A stretch of DNA of 64,000 nt. Origin: an uncultured Flavobacteriales bacterium (GTDB lineage Bacteria > Bacteroidota > Bacteroidia > Flavobacteriales > BACL11). Below, in pieces: positions 28,386 to 37,089 of this stretch (the first letter of the stretch is position 1; each line of letters opens with the position of its first letter). A model generated the notes under the pieces. The model ran no database searches and had not been told where the DNA came from. It saw only the letters and a program-made list of their open reading frames with translations. The stretch spans positions 136,488 through 200,487 of the forward strand of contig CAJQJY010000003.1 of assembly GCA_905478765.1 (NCBI GenBank). The letters are read 5' to 3'. Made by a program: the position numbers and the translations under genes.

Positions 28386-29228
28386 CTAATTATCCTTTAA
28401 AAAAGCAATAGTAACATCTATAGCTTTTTGCAAATCAGCTGGAAATTTACTTAAATTATAAGGATGACAACTATCAAATACATGATTAGCATCTTTAATA
28501 ATATGTAGTATAGTGTTTTTATTCCAACTTTTCATATTATGTGCTTCTTCAATGGATACAGTAGGGTCAGCATCACCATGAATATGCAGGTGAGGAACTT
28601 TTAAGTTTGAAACAGCTTTTTCAATATTAAACCTTTCAGCATTTGCTATACAATTTTCATAAAACTGATAATACATAGGCATATTCTGTTTTGTTCTTCC
28701 ATTGTAAATGTAAGCTACATTAGTTTGTTTCCATTTAGCAACTTTTTCATCTTTTGGCAGTATATCAATAAAATTTGATGGAGATGCCCAGCTCACAACA
28801 TTGGCAATTCTATCATCTTCATCTGACTTTAATAATGAGATAGCCCCACCTCTACTATGCCCAAATAATGTAATCTCATTACTTTTAAACTCCTTATAAA
28901 ATTCGTTATTAGTTGTTAAATAATCAATCACTAAGCCCAAATCATCTAACTCTTTACTAAAGTTGTTGTTGCCGAATGCATCTAAGTCGTCAAAAACCAT
29001 TGGATTAACAATTGTAGTTCCGTTATAGGAAAAATTAAATTTTACAAATACAAAATTATTTTCAGCAAAGTGCTTAGCTATATTTGGGAATGGTCCCCAA
29101 TCCTTAAATCCTTTAAAGCCATGTGAAAAAAGAACTATATTTTTTGGGTATTTAGTTTTCTTAAAAGTAATATCGATAAGAATAGGCTTTCCTGCACTTC
29201 CTTCAATTATATAAGATTTTTTTTGCAT
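28386..29228 (-). CDS. Alpha/beta hydrolase (dienelactone hydrolase-like)
   Basis: The 280-aa protein has the alpha/beta hydrolase pattern: oxyanion-region LFSHGFKGFKDWG at 33-45, nucleophile elbow GHSRGG with S125, acid residue in HIHGDADPTVS and the catalytic His in DANHVFDS near the C-terminus. It lacks a signal peptide. The natural ester substrate is unknown. Its promoter box ends only 4 nt before the ATG. Confidence 0.87.
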   Translation of the reverse strand: MQKKSYIIEGSAGKPILIDITFKKTKYPKNIVLFSHGFKGFKDWGPFPNIAKHFAENNFVFVKFNFSYNGTTIVNPMVFDDLDAFGNNNFSKELDDLGLVIDYLTTNNEFYKEFKSNEITLFGHSRGGAISLLKSDEDDRIANVVSWASPSNFIDILPKDEKVAKWKQTNVAYIYNGRTKQNMPMYYQFYENCIANAERFNIEKAVSNLKVPHLHIHGDADPTVSIEEAHNMKSWNKNTILHIIKDANHVFDSCHPYNLSKFPADLQKAIDVTIAFLKDN

Positions 29229-29232
29229 AAGG

Positions 29233-29240
29233 CAAATATA
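29233..29240 (-). promoter_or_regulatory. TAnnTTTG -7 box for hydrolase gene
   Basis: Reads TATATTTG followed by CC on the minus strand, only 4 nt from the ATG at 29228. It abuts the U-tract of the sucC terminator. Confidence 0.65.
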
Positions 29241-29262
29241 AAAAACCCACCAAATTGGTGGG
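29240..29262 (-). terminator. Rho-independent terminator after sucC
   Basis: The stem CCCACC/GGTGGG (29246-29251 with 29257-29262) can extend by two A-T pairs and is followed on the minus strand by a T-rich run. It lies 28 nt past the sucC stop. Confidence 0.82.
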
Positions 29263-29289
29263 CTTTATAATAACTATAAAATCATTTAT

Positions 29290-30480
29290 CTAAACCAATA
29301 CTTCTGTAACTTTATCAGCAGCTTCTTGCAATAAAATAACTGATTCAACTTTTAGTCCACTTTCATCAATTAGTTTTTTTGCTTCAACAGCGTTTGTACC
29401 TTCTAGGCGAACAATTAAAGGAATATTAATATCACCTATATTATTATAAGCATCTATGATACCTTGTGCTACTCTATCACACCTTACAATACCTCCAAAA
29501 ATATTTACCAATAAGGCTTTTACATTTACATCTTTTAAGATAATACGGAAAGCTTGCTCCACTCTTTTAGCGTCAGCTGTACCGCCAACATCTAAGAAGT
29601 TAGCCGGGCTACCACCTGCCATTTTGATGATATCCATAGTAGCCATTGCCAAACCTGCACCATTCACCATACAACCTACATTACCATCCAATTTTACAAA
29701 GTTAAGACCAAATTTACCAGCTTCTACCTCAGTTGCATCCTCCTCTCTAGTATCTCTTAATTCCAAGAAATCTTTATGACGGAATAATGCATTTTCATCT
29801 AAAGATACTTTTGCATCAACTGCCATTATTTTATCATCAGAAGTTTTAAGTACAGGATTAATTTCAAACAAAGAAGAATCTGTCTTATCATAAGCAGTGT
29901 AAAGTGCATGAACAAATTTAGACATATCCTTAAAAGCAGCACCAGAAAGCCCTAAATTAAAAGCAATTTTACGGCACTGGAATGCTGTCAAACCAACTTT
30001 AGGATCAATCTCTTCATGAAATATTAAGTGTGGAGTTTCTTCAGCAACCGCTTCAATATCCATTCCTCCTTCAGTTGAGTACATTAACATATTTCTTCCA
30101 GTAGATCTGTTTAATAAAACGGACATATAAAACTCTGAAGTTTCACTATCACCTGGGTAATATACATCTTCACAAATAAGTACTTGGTGTACTACTTTAC
30201 CTTCAGCTGAAGTTTGAGGGGTAATTAAGTGCATGCCTAAAATATCATTTGAAATGGACTTTACTTCATCTAATGATTTAGCTAATTTTACTCCTCCACC
30301 TTTGCCTCTACCACCTGCATGAACTTGTGCTTTAACTACCCACCAGCTCGTACCAGTATCAGTATTTAATCTCTCAGCAGCAGCTACAGCCTCTTCAGAT
30401 GTTGTTGCAACTATTCCTCTTTGTATTCTTACACCAAAGCTATTTAGTAATTCTTTTCCTTGATATTCGTGTAAATTCAT
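29290..30480 (-). CDS. sucC: Succinate--CoA ligase, beta subunit
   Basis: The start at 30480 (MNLHEYQGKELL) is preferred over the upstream 30501 because the promoter box lies between them. The 396-aa protein has an ATP-grasp domain (VVKAQVHAGGRGKGGGVK, ICEDVYYPGDSE, EINPVLKTSDDKIMAVDAK) and the CoA-ligase flavodoxin-like half (NFLDVGGTADAKRVEQAF, NIFGGIVRCDRVAQGI). It forms the TCA-cycle succinyl-CoA synthetase with SucD encoded elsewhere. It stands alone between a promoter and a terminator. Confidence 0.96.
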   Translation of the reverse strand: MNLHEYQGKELLNSFGVRIQRGIVATTSEEAVAAAERLNTDTGTSWWVVKAQVHAGGRGKGGGVKLAKSLDEVKSISNDILGMHLITPQTSAEGKVVHQVLICEDVYYPGDSETSEFYMSVLLNRSTGRNMLMYSTEGGMDIEAVAEETPHLIFHEEIDPKVGLTAFQCRKIAFNLGLSGAAFKDMSKFVHALYTAYDKTDSSLFEINPVLKTSDDKIMAVDAKVSLDENALFRHKDFLELRDTREEDATEVEAGKFGLNFVKLDGNVGCMVNGAGLAMATMDIIKMAGGSPANFLDVGGTADAKRVEQAFRIILKDVNVKALLVNIFGGIVRCDRVAQGIIDAYNNIGDINIPLIVRLEGTNAVEAKKLIDESGLKVESVILLQEAADKVTEVLV

Positions 30481-30498
30481 GATCTTTTTTAATTTCTG

Positions 30499-30506
30499 CA
30501 AAAATA
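30499..30506 (-). promoter_or_regulatory. TAnnTTTG -7 box for sucC
   Basis: Reads TATTTTTG followed by CA on the minus strand, 18 nt upstream of the ATG at 30480. It decides the start codon. Confidence 0.68.
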
Positions 30507-30548
30507 TACGATTGAATTGAATAACAATCTTCTATTGCGATAAAATTA

Positions 30549-30556
30549 TATATTTG
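30549..30556 (+). promoter_or_regulatory. TAnnTTTG -7 box for DUF5916 gene
   Basis: Reads TATATTTG followed by CG, 20 nt before the ATG at 30577. It is divergent from the sucC promoter. Confidence 0.7.
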
Positions 30557-30576
30557 CGCTTCAAATTTTGAACCTA

Positions 30577-32895
30577 ATGAATTTTAAAGGTCTTTTACTC
30601 TTATTTACTCTTGCACCTCTTCTTTCTTTTAGTCAATTTTCAGAAAAGAAAGTATATAATATAGAAAATGTACAGAATGCACCAAAAATAGATGGTGATC
30701 TTAATGATAATGTTTGGACTAAGTTGGATATTGCAAACAATTTTTCTCAAATTTCTCCAAATAACGGAACAACTGAAAGAATTCATCAAAGAACTGAAGT
30801 AAAAATCTGCTATGATAGTAAGAATATCTATTTTGGTATAATGATGTATGACAATGCACCTGACAGTATATTAAAAGAGCTATCAATAAGAGATAATAAT
30901 AATGCAAATTCAGACCACTTCGGTATCTATATTGATCCATTCAATAACGGTCAAATTGAATATGAATTCATGATTTCAGCTTCAGGGGTACAGACAGATG
31001 CCAAGATTACTACATCTTCTTATGATAATTCATGGGATGCAGTGTGGAAGTCATCTGTTAAAATAAATAAAAAAGGCTGGGTAGTAGAATTTGCATTACC
31101 CTTCTCTCAATTAAGATTTCCAGACAATAATAAATCATGGTCAATAAATATGGCTAGAAGTATAAGAAGATACCGAGAAGAATATAGCTGGAATCCAATA
31201 AAGGTTGAATATTCTAATTTTGCATTACAAGCTGGACTTCTTGATGGCATAAAAGATATTGATTCACCCACTCGTCTTTCATTAATGCCATATGCATCAA
31301 TTTATGCAGATATGTATGATGGAGAAACTAACTTCCCAAACAATTATGGAGCAGATCTTAAATACGGAATAAATGAAAGTTTTACCCTTGATATGACCCT
31401 TATACCTGATTTTGGACAAGTTTCTGCTGATGCAAGGGTATTAAACCTCTCTCCTTTTGAGGTTAAATATGAAGAAAAGAGACAGTTTTTTAATGAAGGA
31501 ACAGAGCTATTTGAAAAAGGAGATGATATGTTTTATAGTAGAAGGCTTCAAAATGATTTATTAAATGCTTCAAAAGTTACAGGTAGAACCAAAAAAGGAC
31601 TAGGAATTGCAGTACTTAATGCTGTAACTGATAAAACAGAACAAGATCCCCTAACCAATTATAATGCAATGATATTTGATCAGGCATTTGGGAATAGTTC
31701 ATCAGTAAGTTTAATGAATACGCATATGGTTCAAAATGGCGCAGGCAAAGATGCAAATGTAACTGGTCTCTTCACTCGAGTTAATAATCAAAAAAATACA
31801 CGTACTTATGTTGGAAAAATAAAAATGAGTCAGGAATTTGATGGTGAAGACTTAATAAAAGGATTTGCAGGCATGTTGGCTGTTGGAAAAACAAATGGAA
31901 ATTACCAATATGACTTATATTCTATTTTTGAGGATGATAAGTATAACCCAAATGATTTAGGTTTCTTGTACTCTAATAATGAAATAACTAATGGAGTAAT
32001 TCTAAGTTATTATCAATTTAATGAAAGTAAACGATTTATTGATCTTAGTACCGCCATAGAAATAGAGCATCAAAGCTTATTTACAGATCAGAAATTTGTA
32101 GACTTTCATTACCAGTTAGAGTTTAAAGCAACATTAAAAAACTATACTACTGTTTTTATGCGGGCTAATTTAAATCCTTATGAAAAGAATGATTTCTTTG
32201 AAGCAAGAACAGGAGATTTAAGACATCCGCTTAAAAGATCAAAATCAATAAATTGTGGTGGATGGATTTCAACAGATTACAGAAAAAAACTTGCCATTGA
32301 TATTGGTGGTGGTGCAGCTTTTAATCCATTATATAATGGCTATGGATATAATTGGAGAATATCACCTAGATTTAGAGTGAATGATAAGATATCAGTAAGT
32401 TATGTACTTTCTATTCGCAATAAATATAATAATATAGGATTTGTTAATAATGATACTTTGGTATTATTTATAGATCCATTTCAAGTTGATTATATATTTG
32501 GTAAAAGAAATACAAATATGATTACTAATGTATTTCGTGCAAATTATATTGTAAATAATAAAATAGATTTATCTATAAAACTAAGATATCATATGGATCA
32601 GGTTAAAAATATAGAATTTAAAGAGTTAGGTCATGACGGTTATTTATACAAAAGTGATTACATTGGAGAACACAATATAAATTATACCACCTGGACATCT
32701 GATATGTCCCTTAACTGGTGGTTTGCTCCAGGAAGTCAAATGAGCTTGGTTTGGAAAAATGGTATTGATAACGCAAGTAATATCTTAATAAATCATTTGT
32801 TTGATAATGTGGAAGAATCATTTAACTTAGCACAGCAAAATAGTATTTCATTAAAAGTAATTTATTATTTAGATTATCTTTACGTCAAAAAATGA
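30577..32895 (+). CDS. Outer-membrane protein with CBM9-like N-terminus (DUF5916 family)
   Basis: I use the ATG at 30577 rather than the TTG at 30568. The 772-aa protein has a signal peptide ending LLSFSQ, then a carbohydrate-binding CBM9-like domain (APKIDGDLNDNVWTKL, FGIMMYDNAPDSI, DHFGIYIDPFNN, WVVEFALPFSQLRF). A long beta-strand-rich DUF5916 barrel region follows (EEKRQFFNEGTELF). The family is frequent in marine Bacteroidetes and presumed to sit in the outer membrane. No substrate is known. The stop overlaps the LolD-like gene ATG (4 nt). Confidence 0.88.
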   Translation: MNFKGLLLLFTLAPLLSFSQFSEKKVYNIENVQNAPKIDGDLNDNVWTKLDIANNFSQISPNNGTTERIHQRTEVKICYDSKNIYFGIMMYDNAPDSILKELSIRDNNNANSDHFGIYIDPFNNGQIEYEFMISASGVQTDAKITTSSYDNSWDAVWKSSVKINKKGWVVEFALPFSQLRFPDNNKSWSINMARSIRRYREEYSWNPIKVEYSNFALQAGLLDGIKDIDSPTRLSLMPYASIYADMYDGETNFPNNYGADLKYGINESFTLDMTLIPDFGQVSADARVLNLSPFEVKYEEKRQFFNEGTELFEKGDDMFYSRRLQNDLLNASKVTGRTKKGLGIAVLNAVTDKTEQDPLTNYNAMIFDQAFGNSSSVSLMNTHMVQNGAGKDANVTGLFTRVNNQKNTRTYVGKIKMSQEFDGEDLIKGFAGMLAVGKTNGNYQYDLYSIFEDDKYNPNDLGFLYSNNEITNGVILSYYQFNESKRFIDLSTAIEIEHQSLFTDQKFVDFHYQLEFKATLKNYTTVFMRANLNPYEKNDFFEARTGDLRHPLKRSKSINCGGWISTDYRKKLAIDIGGGAAFNPLYNGYGYNWRISPRFRVNDKISVSYVLSIRNKYNNIGFVNNDTLVLFIDPFQVDYIFGKRNTNMITNVFRANYIVNNKIDLSIKLRYHMDQVKNIEFKELGHDGYLYKSDYIGEHNINYTTWTSDMSLNWWFAPGSQMSLVWKNGIDNASNILINHLFDNVEESFNLAQQNSISLKVIYYLDYLYVKK

Positions 32896-33542
32896 TACAA
32901 TCAAAAAACATACATTATTCCTATGATAGTATAAAAGTCCTTAAAGGGGTAGATTTAAATATAGAAAAAGGTGAATTTGTTAGTATTGTTGGAGCCTCAG
33001 GTGCAGGTAAAACTACTTTACTACAATTAATAGGTACTCTTGATAACTTGCAAGTTGGTTCGCTAATGATTAATAACATGCAAGTAGATAAACTAAATCA
33101 AAAGGAATTAGCAAAATTCAGAAATAAAGAAATTGGTTTTGTTTTTCAGTTTCATAATTTATTAAACGAGTTTACAGCACTTGAAAATATTTGTTTGCCC
33201 GCATATATAAATGGTACACAAAAGAAAAAAACAGAACAGAAAGGTATGGAGCTTTTGGAACTTTTAGGACTTAAAGATAGATCTGAACACAAGCCAGATG
33301 AACTATCAGGTGGTGAACAACAAAGGGTAGCTGTTGCTAGAGCCTTAATCAACTCCCCTTCTATCCTATTAGCAGATGAGCCTTCAGGTAATTTAGACTC
33401 AAAAAATGCTGATGAATTACACCAACTTTTCTTAAAATTAAATAAAGAACAAGGACAAACAATTGTTGTTATTACGCATAATGATGTTCTTGCGGATTTA
33501 GCTGATAGAAAGCTAGAAATGAAGGATGGAAAAATAATTTAG
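32892..33542 (+). CDS. lolD: ABC transporter ATPase, LolD-like
   Basis: The 216-aa ATPase shows Walker A GASGAGKTT at 34-42, signature LSGGEQQRV at about 138-146 and Walker B ILLADEPSGNLD. The SGNLD and QFHNLLNEFTALEN segments match the LolD/MacB-type subfamily, which drives lipoprotein release or related envelope transport. No permease partner is adjacent. It overlaps the DUF5916 stop in an ATGA, so the two are coupled. Confidence 0.87.
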   Translation: MIQSKNIHYSYDSIKVLKGVDLNIEKGEFVSIVGASGAGKTTLLQLIGTLDNLQVGSLMINNMQVDKLNQKELAKFRNKEIGFVFQFHNLLNEFTALENICLPAYINGTQKKKTEQKGMELLELLGLKDRSEHKPDELSGGEQQRVAVARALINSPSILLADEPSGNLDSKNADELHQLFLKLNKEQGQTIVVITHNDVLADLADRKLEMKDGKII

Positions 33543-33574
33543 ATTAAAAGAAGCCATAAATAATGTAAATAGTT

Positions 33575-33582
33575 TAATTTTG
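33575..33582 (+). promoter_or_regulatory. TAnnTTTG -7 box for BatA gene
   Basis: Reads TAATTTTG followed by CA, only 7 nt before the ATG at 33590, so the transcript is probably leaderless or nearly so. Confidence 0.62.
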
Positions 33583-33589
33583 CACTTTG

Positions 33590-35605
33590 ATGAGATGTCA
33601 AAACCCACAACTGCTTTACTTTCTCTTTGCGATAGCAATTCCGATTCTCATTCACCTTTTTAATTTTAGAAAACATAAAACAATCTACTTTAGTAGTATA
33701 CGTTTTTTAAAAGAAATTAAAGAAGAAAATAAAAAGATATCAAATCTTAAAAACATCTTAATTCTATTGTGTAGGATTTTAGCAATTGCCTTTTTAGTTT
33801 TAGCATTTTCAAAACCTTATATTCCAATTAAAAATCAACAAAAAACAGAGAATATCTTCATATATATTGATAACTCTTTAAGTATGGATGCTAATTTTGG
33901 TGAAGGAAATTTAATAGAAATAGCCAAAGAAAAGGCTAGAAAGATTATTCAATCCTATCCTGCTGAGAGTAATTTTTATCTGATTACAAATGATTTTAGA
34001 GTTCAACATAACAGCAATTATACAGCTGAAGTTGTTCTAGACTATATTGATGTTATCATCCCTTCTGCTTTTAATAAAAGCATAAATCAAATTATAGGTA
34101 AACAACAATCAATTATAAATGAAGATAGCCATCTTTACTATATAAGTGATTTACAAGAAAGTACAACTTTATTAAGTAACTTAAAAAATATTAACAGTAG
34201 TACTCAGCTATTTATTATTCCTGTAAAAACCCAGGAGGTTAGGAATGTTTGTATTGATAGCTGCTATATCAATAGCCCTGTTTTTACATCAAATAATGAA
34301 ATTTCTTTACATGTAATAGTCAGCAATAAAGGCAACGAAAATATTACTGATGAAGTTATTTTCTTGAATATTAATGAACAGCAAAAGTCTCAACAATATA
34401 TTAGTTTATTACCTAATGAAAAGAGAACAATTACTTTTAACTTTTCAACTAATAATACAAAAATAATTAGTGGAGAAATACGCACTAATGACTCCCCTAT
34501 ATCTTTTGATAACTCTTTGTTTTTTAGTTTTTTAAGAACTGATAAAGTGAATGTGTATTGCATCAATCAATCAAAAGAAAACAAAGCAATAAATACCCTT
34601 TTTAATACTGATACTTCACTTTTTAATTTTTATAGTTCACAAGTAAATAATATCAATTTCAACACTTTAATGAATCAAGATTTAATAATAATAAATGAAG
34701 TGGAAAAAATCAATTCTGGTTTAATTAGTAGTATGATAGATTTTGCAAAAAATGGAGGAAGTATTGCTATTATTCCCCCATTAAATAAAGCATTAATTAA
34801 CTATAATAAATCTTTAAATTCATTAGGTCTGAATTCTTTATCAGAAAAAGAAAACTCATTATTGGGATTAAAAATTAGCAACTTAAACTTAGATCATCCT
34901 TTATTTAATAATGTGTTTAAAGGTAAAGCAGAAAAATTAAACTTTCCTTTGGTAAAACAATACTACTACATGCAAAATAATCACAAAAGAAATAGGATTC
35001 TTTCTTTAGAAAATAACAAAGATTTCTTAGTATCCTTTAGTAAAGGAAAAGGTGTTATTTATCAGTTTGCAAGTCCGCTTCAAAGTGAGTTCACCACCCT
35101 CACTTCTCATGCTTTATTCGTGCCAATTTTCATAAATATTGCAACTAGTTCAATTCAAGTTAATTCACTTTACAATATTCTAGGAAAAACTAATGACTTT
35201 AAAAGTAATTACACAAATTCTAGCAATGATCTTCCTCATTTAACAACAGCTAATATTGATATTATCCCAACCTTAAGAACAATAAATTCTGAGCAATTAT
35301 ACAATACTAATAATCAGATTCATACAAATGGAATTTATGATCTTAAATACTCAAATTTACTTGTTGATAAAATTGCATTTAATTATAATACCATTGAGAG
35401 TGAAAATAGTCCATTAAGCACTAATCAAATAAAAGAATTTTTTATAAGAAATAGCATTGCAAATGCTAGTATTATTGATAATAGTACAGCTACTTTATCA
35501 AGCAAAATAAAGGAACAACAAAACGATAAGGAATTTTGGAAAATTTCTCTACTAATATCATTACTCTTTTTCGCAATTGAAATACTACTAATTAAACTGA
35601 TATAA
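33590..35605 (+). CDS. BatA-domain membrane protein with vWA-like region
   Basis: The ATG at 33590 is preferred over the TTG at 33587. The 671-aa protein starts with the BatA N-terminal pattern (LLYFLFAIAIPILIHLFNFRKHK, then SSIRFLKEI) and a second membrane helix. A vWA-like segment with DNSLSM follows, then a long extracytoplasmic part and a C-terminal membrane helix (ISLLISLLFFAIEILLIKL). BatA-type proteins in Bacteroidetes are linked to envelope and stress functions, without a firm role. The next gene starts 2 nt after its stop. Confidence 0.85.
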   Translation: MRCQNPQLLYFLFAIAIPILIHLFNFRKHKTIYFSSIRFLKEIKEENKKISNLKNILILLCRILAIAFLVLAFSKPYIPIKNQQKTENIFIYIDNSLSMDANFGEGNLIEIAKEKARKIIQSYPAESNFYLITNDFRVQHNSNYTAEVVLDYIDVIIPSAFNKSINQIIGKQQSIINEDSHLYYISDLQESTTLLSNLKNINSSTQLFIIPVKTQEVRNVCIDSCYINSPVFTSNNEISLHVIVSNKGNENITDEVIFLNINEQQKSQQYISLLPNEKRTITFNFSTNNTKIISGEIRTNDSPISFDNSLFFSFLRTDKVNVYCINQSKENKAINTLFNTDTSLFNFYSSQVNNINFNTLMNQDLIIINEVEKINSGLISSMIDFAKNGGSIAIIPPLNKALINYNKSLNSLGLNSLSEKENSLLGLKISNLNLDHPLFNNVFKGKAEKLNFPLVKQYYYMQNNHKRNRILSLENNKDFLVSFSKGKGVIYQFASPLQSEFTTLTSHALFVPIFINIATSSIQVNSLYNILGKTNDFKSNYTNSSNDLPHLTTANIDIIPTLRTINSEQLYNTNNQIHTNGIYDLKYSNLLVDKIAFNYNTIESENSPLSTNQIKEFFIRNSIANASIIDNSTATLSSKIKEQQNDKEFWKISLLISLLFFAIEILLIKLI

Positions 35606-35607
35606 CT

Positions 35608-36897
35608 ATGAATGTATTAATCAAATCTGCAAGAATAATTGACTCTAACAGTAAACACCATAATACTATTTGCGATGTTTTTGTCAAAAACGGTAAAATT
35701 GATAAGATTTCAAAGAACATTAGTTCATGTCAAGAATCAATTGCAAACGGAACTGAAATGGAATATTCTGCTGAAAACTTACACCTATCACCAGGCTGGT
35801 TTGATTTACATGCTAATTTTGGAGAGCCAGGATATGAACAGAAAGAAACTCTTCAAAGCGGGAGTAATGCAGCTTTGAAAGGAGGGTTTACTGGTGTAAT
35901 GCTAATGCCAAATACCAATCCAGCAATTGACAATAAGAGTATGATTAAATTCATACAGAATTCTACAAAAGGAAACATTATTGACATTTACCCTGCTGCA
36001 AACCTTACTAAAAATGGAGAAGGTAATGATATAGTTGAAATGCATGACATGTGTAGTGCTGGATGCCTGGCTTTTACTGATGATAAAAATTCAGTTAGTA
36101 GAAATGAAGTACTTAAAATTGCCATGCTTTACTCTAATGATTGTAATGCGTTAATAATGAATTACCCAAATGACAATTCAATTGCAAATGGTGGATGTAT
36201 GCATGAGGGGTTTACATCAACAAAATTAGGACTAAAAGGAATTCCTTCATTAGCTGAAGAAATGATGGTTGACCGTGATCTAAATTTATTAGAATATACT
36301 AATAGCAGGTTTCATTTAAGTTATTTAAGCACTGCAAAAAGTACAAAAAAAGTAAAGGAAGCAAAAGCAAAAGGATTGAAAATAACTGCAGATGTTGCTT
36401 TACATAACCTCTTTTTAACTGAAGATGCAATAAATAATTTTGATACTAGGTACAAGGTAATGCCATCACTAAGAACTAAAGATGACAATACAGCACTAAT
36501 CAATGCTTTAATTGATGGCACAATAGATGTGATTTCAACAGACCATACTCCACAAAATGAAGAAAACAAAAAGATAGAATTTGATAATGCTGCAAATGGA
36601 ATAATTGGACTTGAAACTGCTTTTGGGTTACTTGGAAAACACATACTTCCTAAATTAAAACTTGATATCTTAATTGAGAAAATAGCTATAAATCCTAGGA
36701 GGACATTAAATCTTCCTAAAGTTAAAATACAAGAAGGAGAATCTGCAAATATTACCTTATTTAACCCAGATTTAGAATGGAAATTTAAAGCAACTGATAT
36801 CAAATCAAAATCATTAAATACTCCATTTATTGAAGAAATACTAAAGGGAAAAGCCCTTGCAGTGTATAACAATGGGCAGTTCAAAAAGTGTGTATAA
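35608..36897 (+). CDS. Dihydroorotase homologue, probably non-catalytic
   Basis: The 429-aa amidohydrolase-fold protein aligns by eye with type I dihydroorotases (GWFDLHANFGEPG at 63-75, GGFTGVMLMPNTNP at 92-105, STDHTPQ at 310-316). Several canonical active-site residues are changed: the HxH pair is H68 and N70, the substrate Arg after it is G72, the later metal His in the HCED-type motif is N185 or Y186, and the HxxH-S-T His is Y239. Asp 312 and the TDD segment remain. This suggests loss of dihydroorotase activity, as in known inactive PyrC-like partners. It follows the BatA gene by 2 nt. Confidence 0.85.
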   Translation: MNVLIKSARIIDSNSKHHNTICDVFVKNGKIDKISKNISSCQESIANGTEMEYSAENLHLSPGWFDLHANFGEPGYEQKETLQSGSNAALKGGFTGVMLMPNTNPAIDNKSMIKFIQNSTKGNIIDIYPAANLTKNGEGNDIVEMHDMCSAGCLAFTDDKNSVSRNEVLKIAMLYSNDCNALIMNYPNDNSIANGGCMHEGFTSTKLGLKGIPSLAEEMMVDRDLNLLEYTNSRFHLSYLSTAKSTKKVKEAKAKGLKITADVALHNLFLTEDAINNFDTRYKVMPSLRTKDDNTALINALIDGTIDVISTDHTPQNEENKKIEFDNAANGIIGLETAFGLLGKHILPKLKLDILIEKIAINPRRTLNLPKVKIQEGESANITLFNPDLEWKFKATDIKSKSLNTPFIEEILKGKALAVYNNGQFKKCV

Positions 36898-37062
36898 GTC
36901 TTTTTAAAACTAATTGTTCTTCATCTAAGGACATCATTTAGTTAAAATATCTAATTTCTGTTGATGGTATATAAACTTCCAATTATCTAAATCTGTCCAT
37001 TTTTCTTTAAAATTTCTTAATAAATGTTTAAAATTTATACAATATTTTTAAACCAAATCCAT

Positions 37063-37070
37063 TATAATTG
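37063..37070 (+). promoter_or_regulatory. Weak -7-like box upstream of TonB receptor
   Basis: Reads TATAATTG, one mismatch from TAnnTTTG, 19 nt before the ATG at 37090, in a 192-bp AT-rich intergenic stretch where I see no other feature. Confidence 0.35.
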
Positions 37071-37089
37071 CCACCATTAAAATAAACGT

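Noticed and set aside
36934-37047. Minus-strand open stretch of about 35 codons with protein-like composition in the gap before the TonB receptor gene.
   Set aside because: No start codon, no recognisable family and no flanking signals. It could be a gene remnant, but evidence is too weak.
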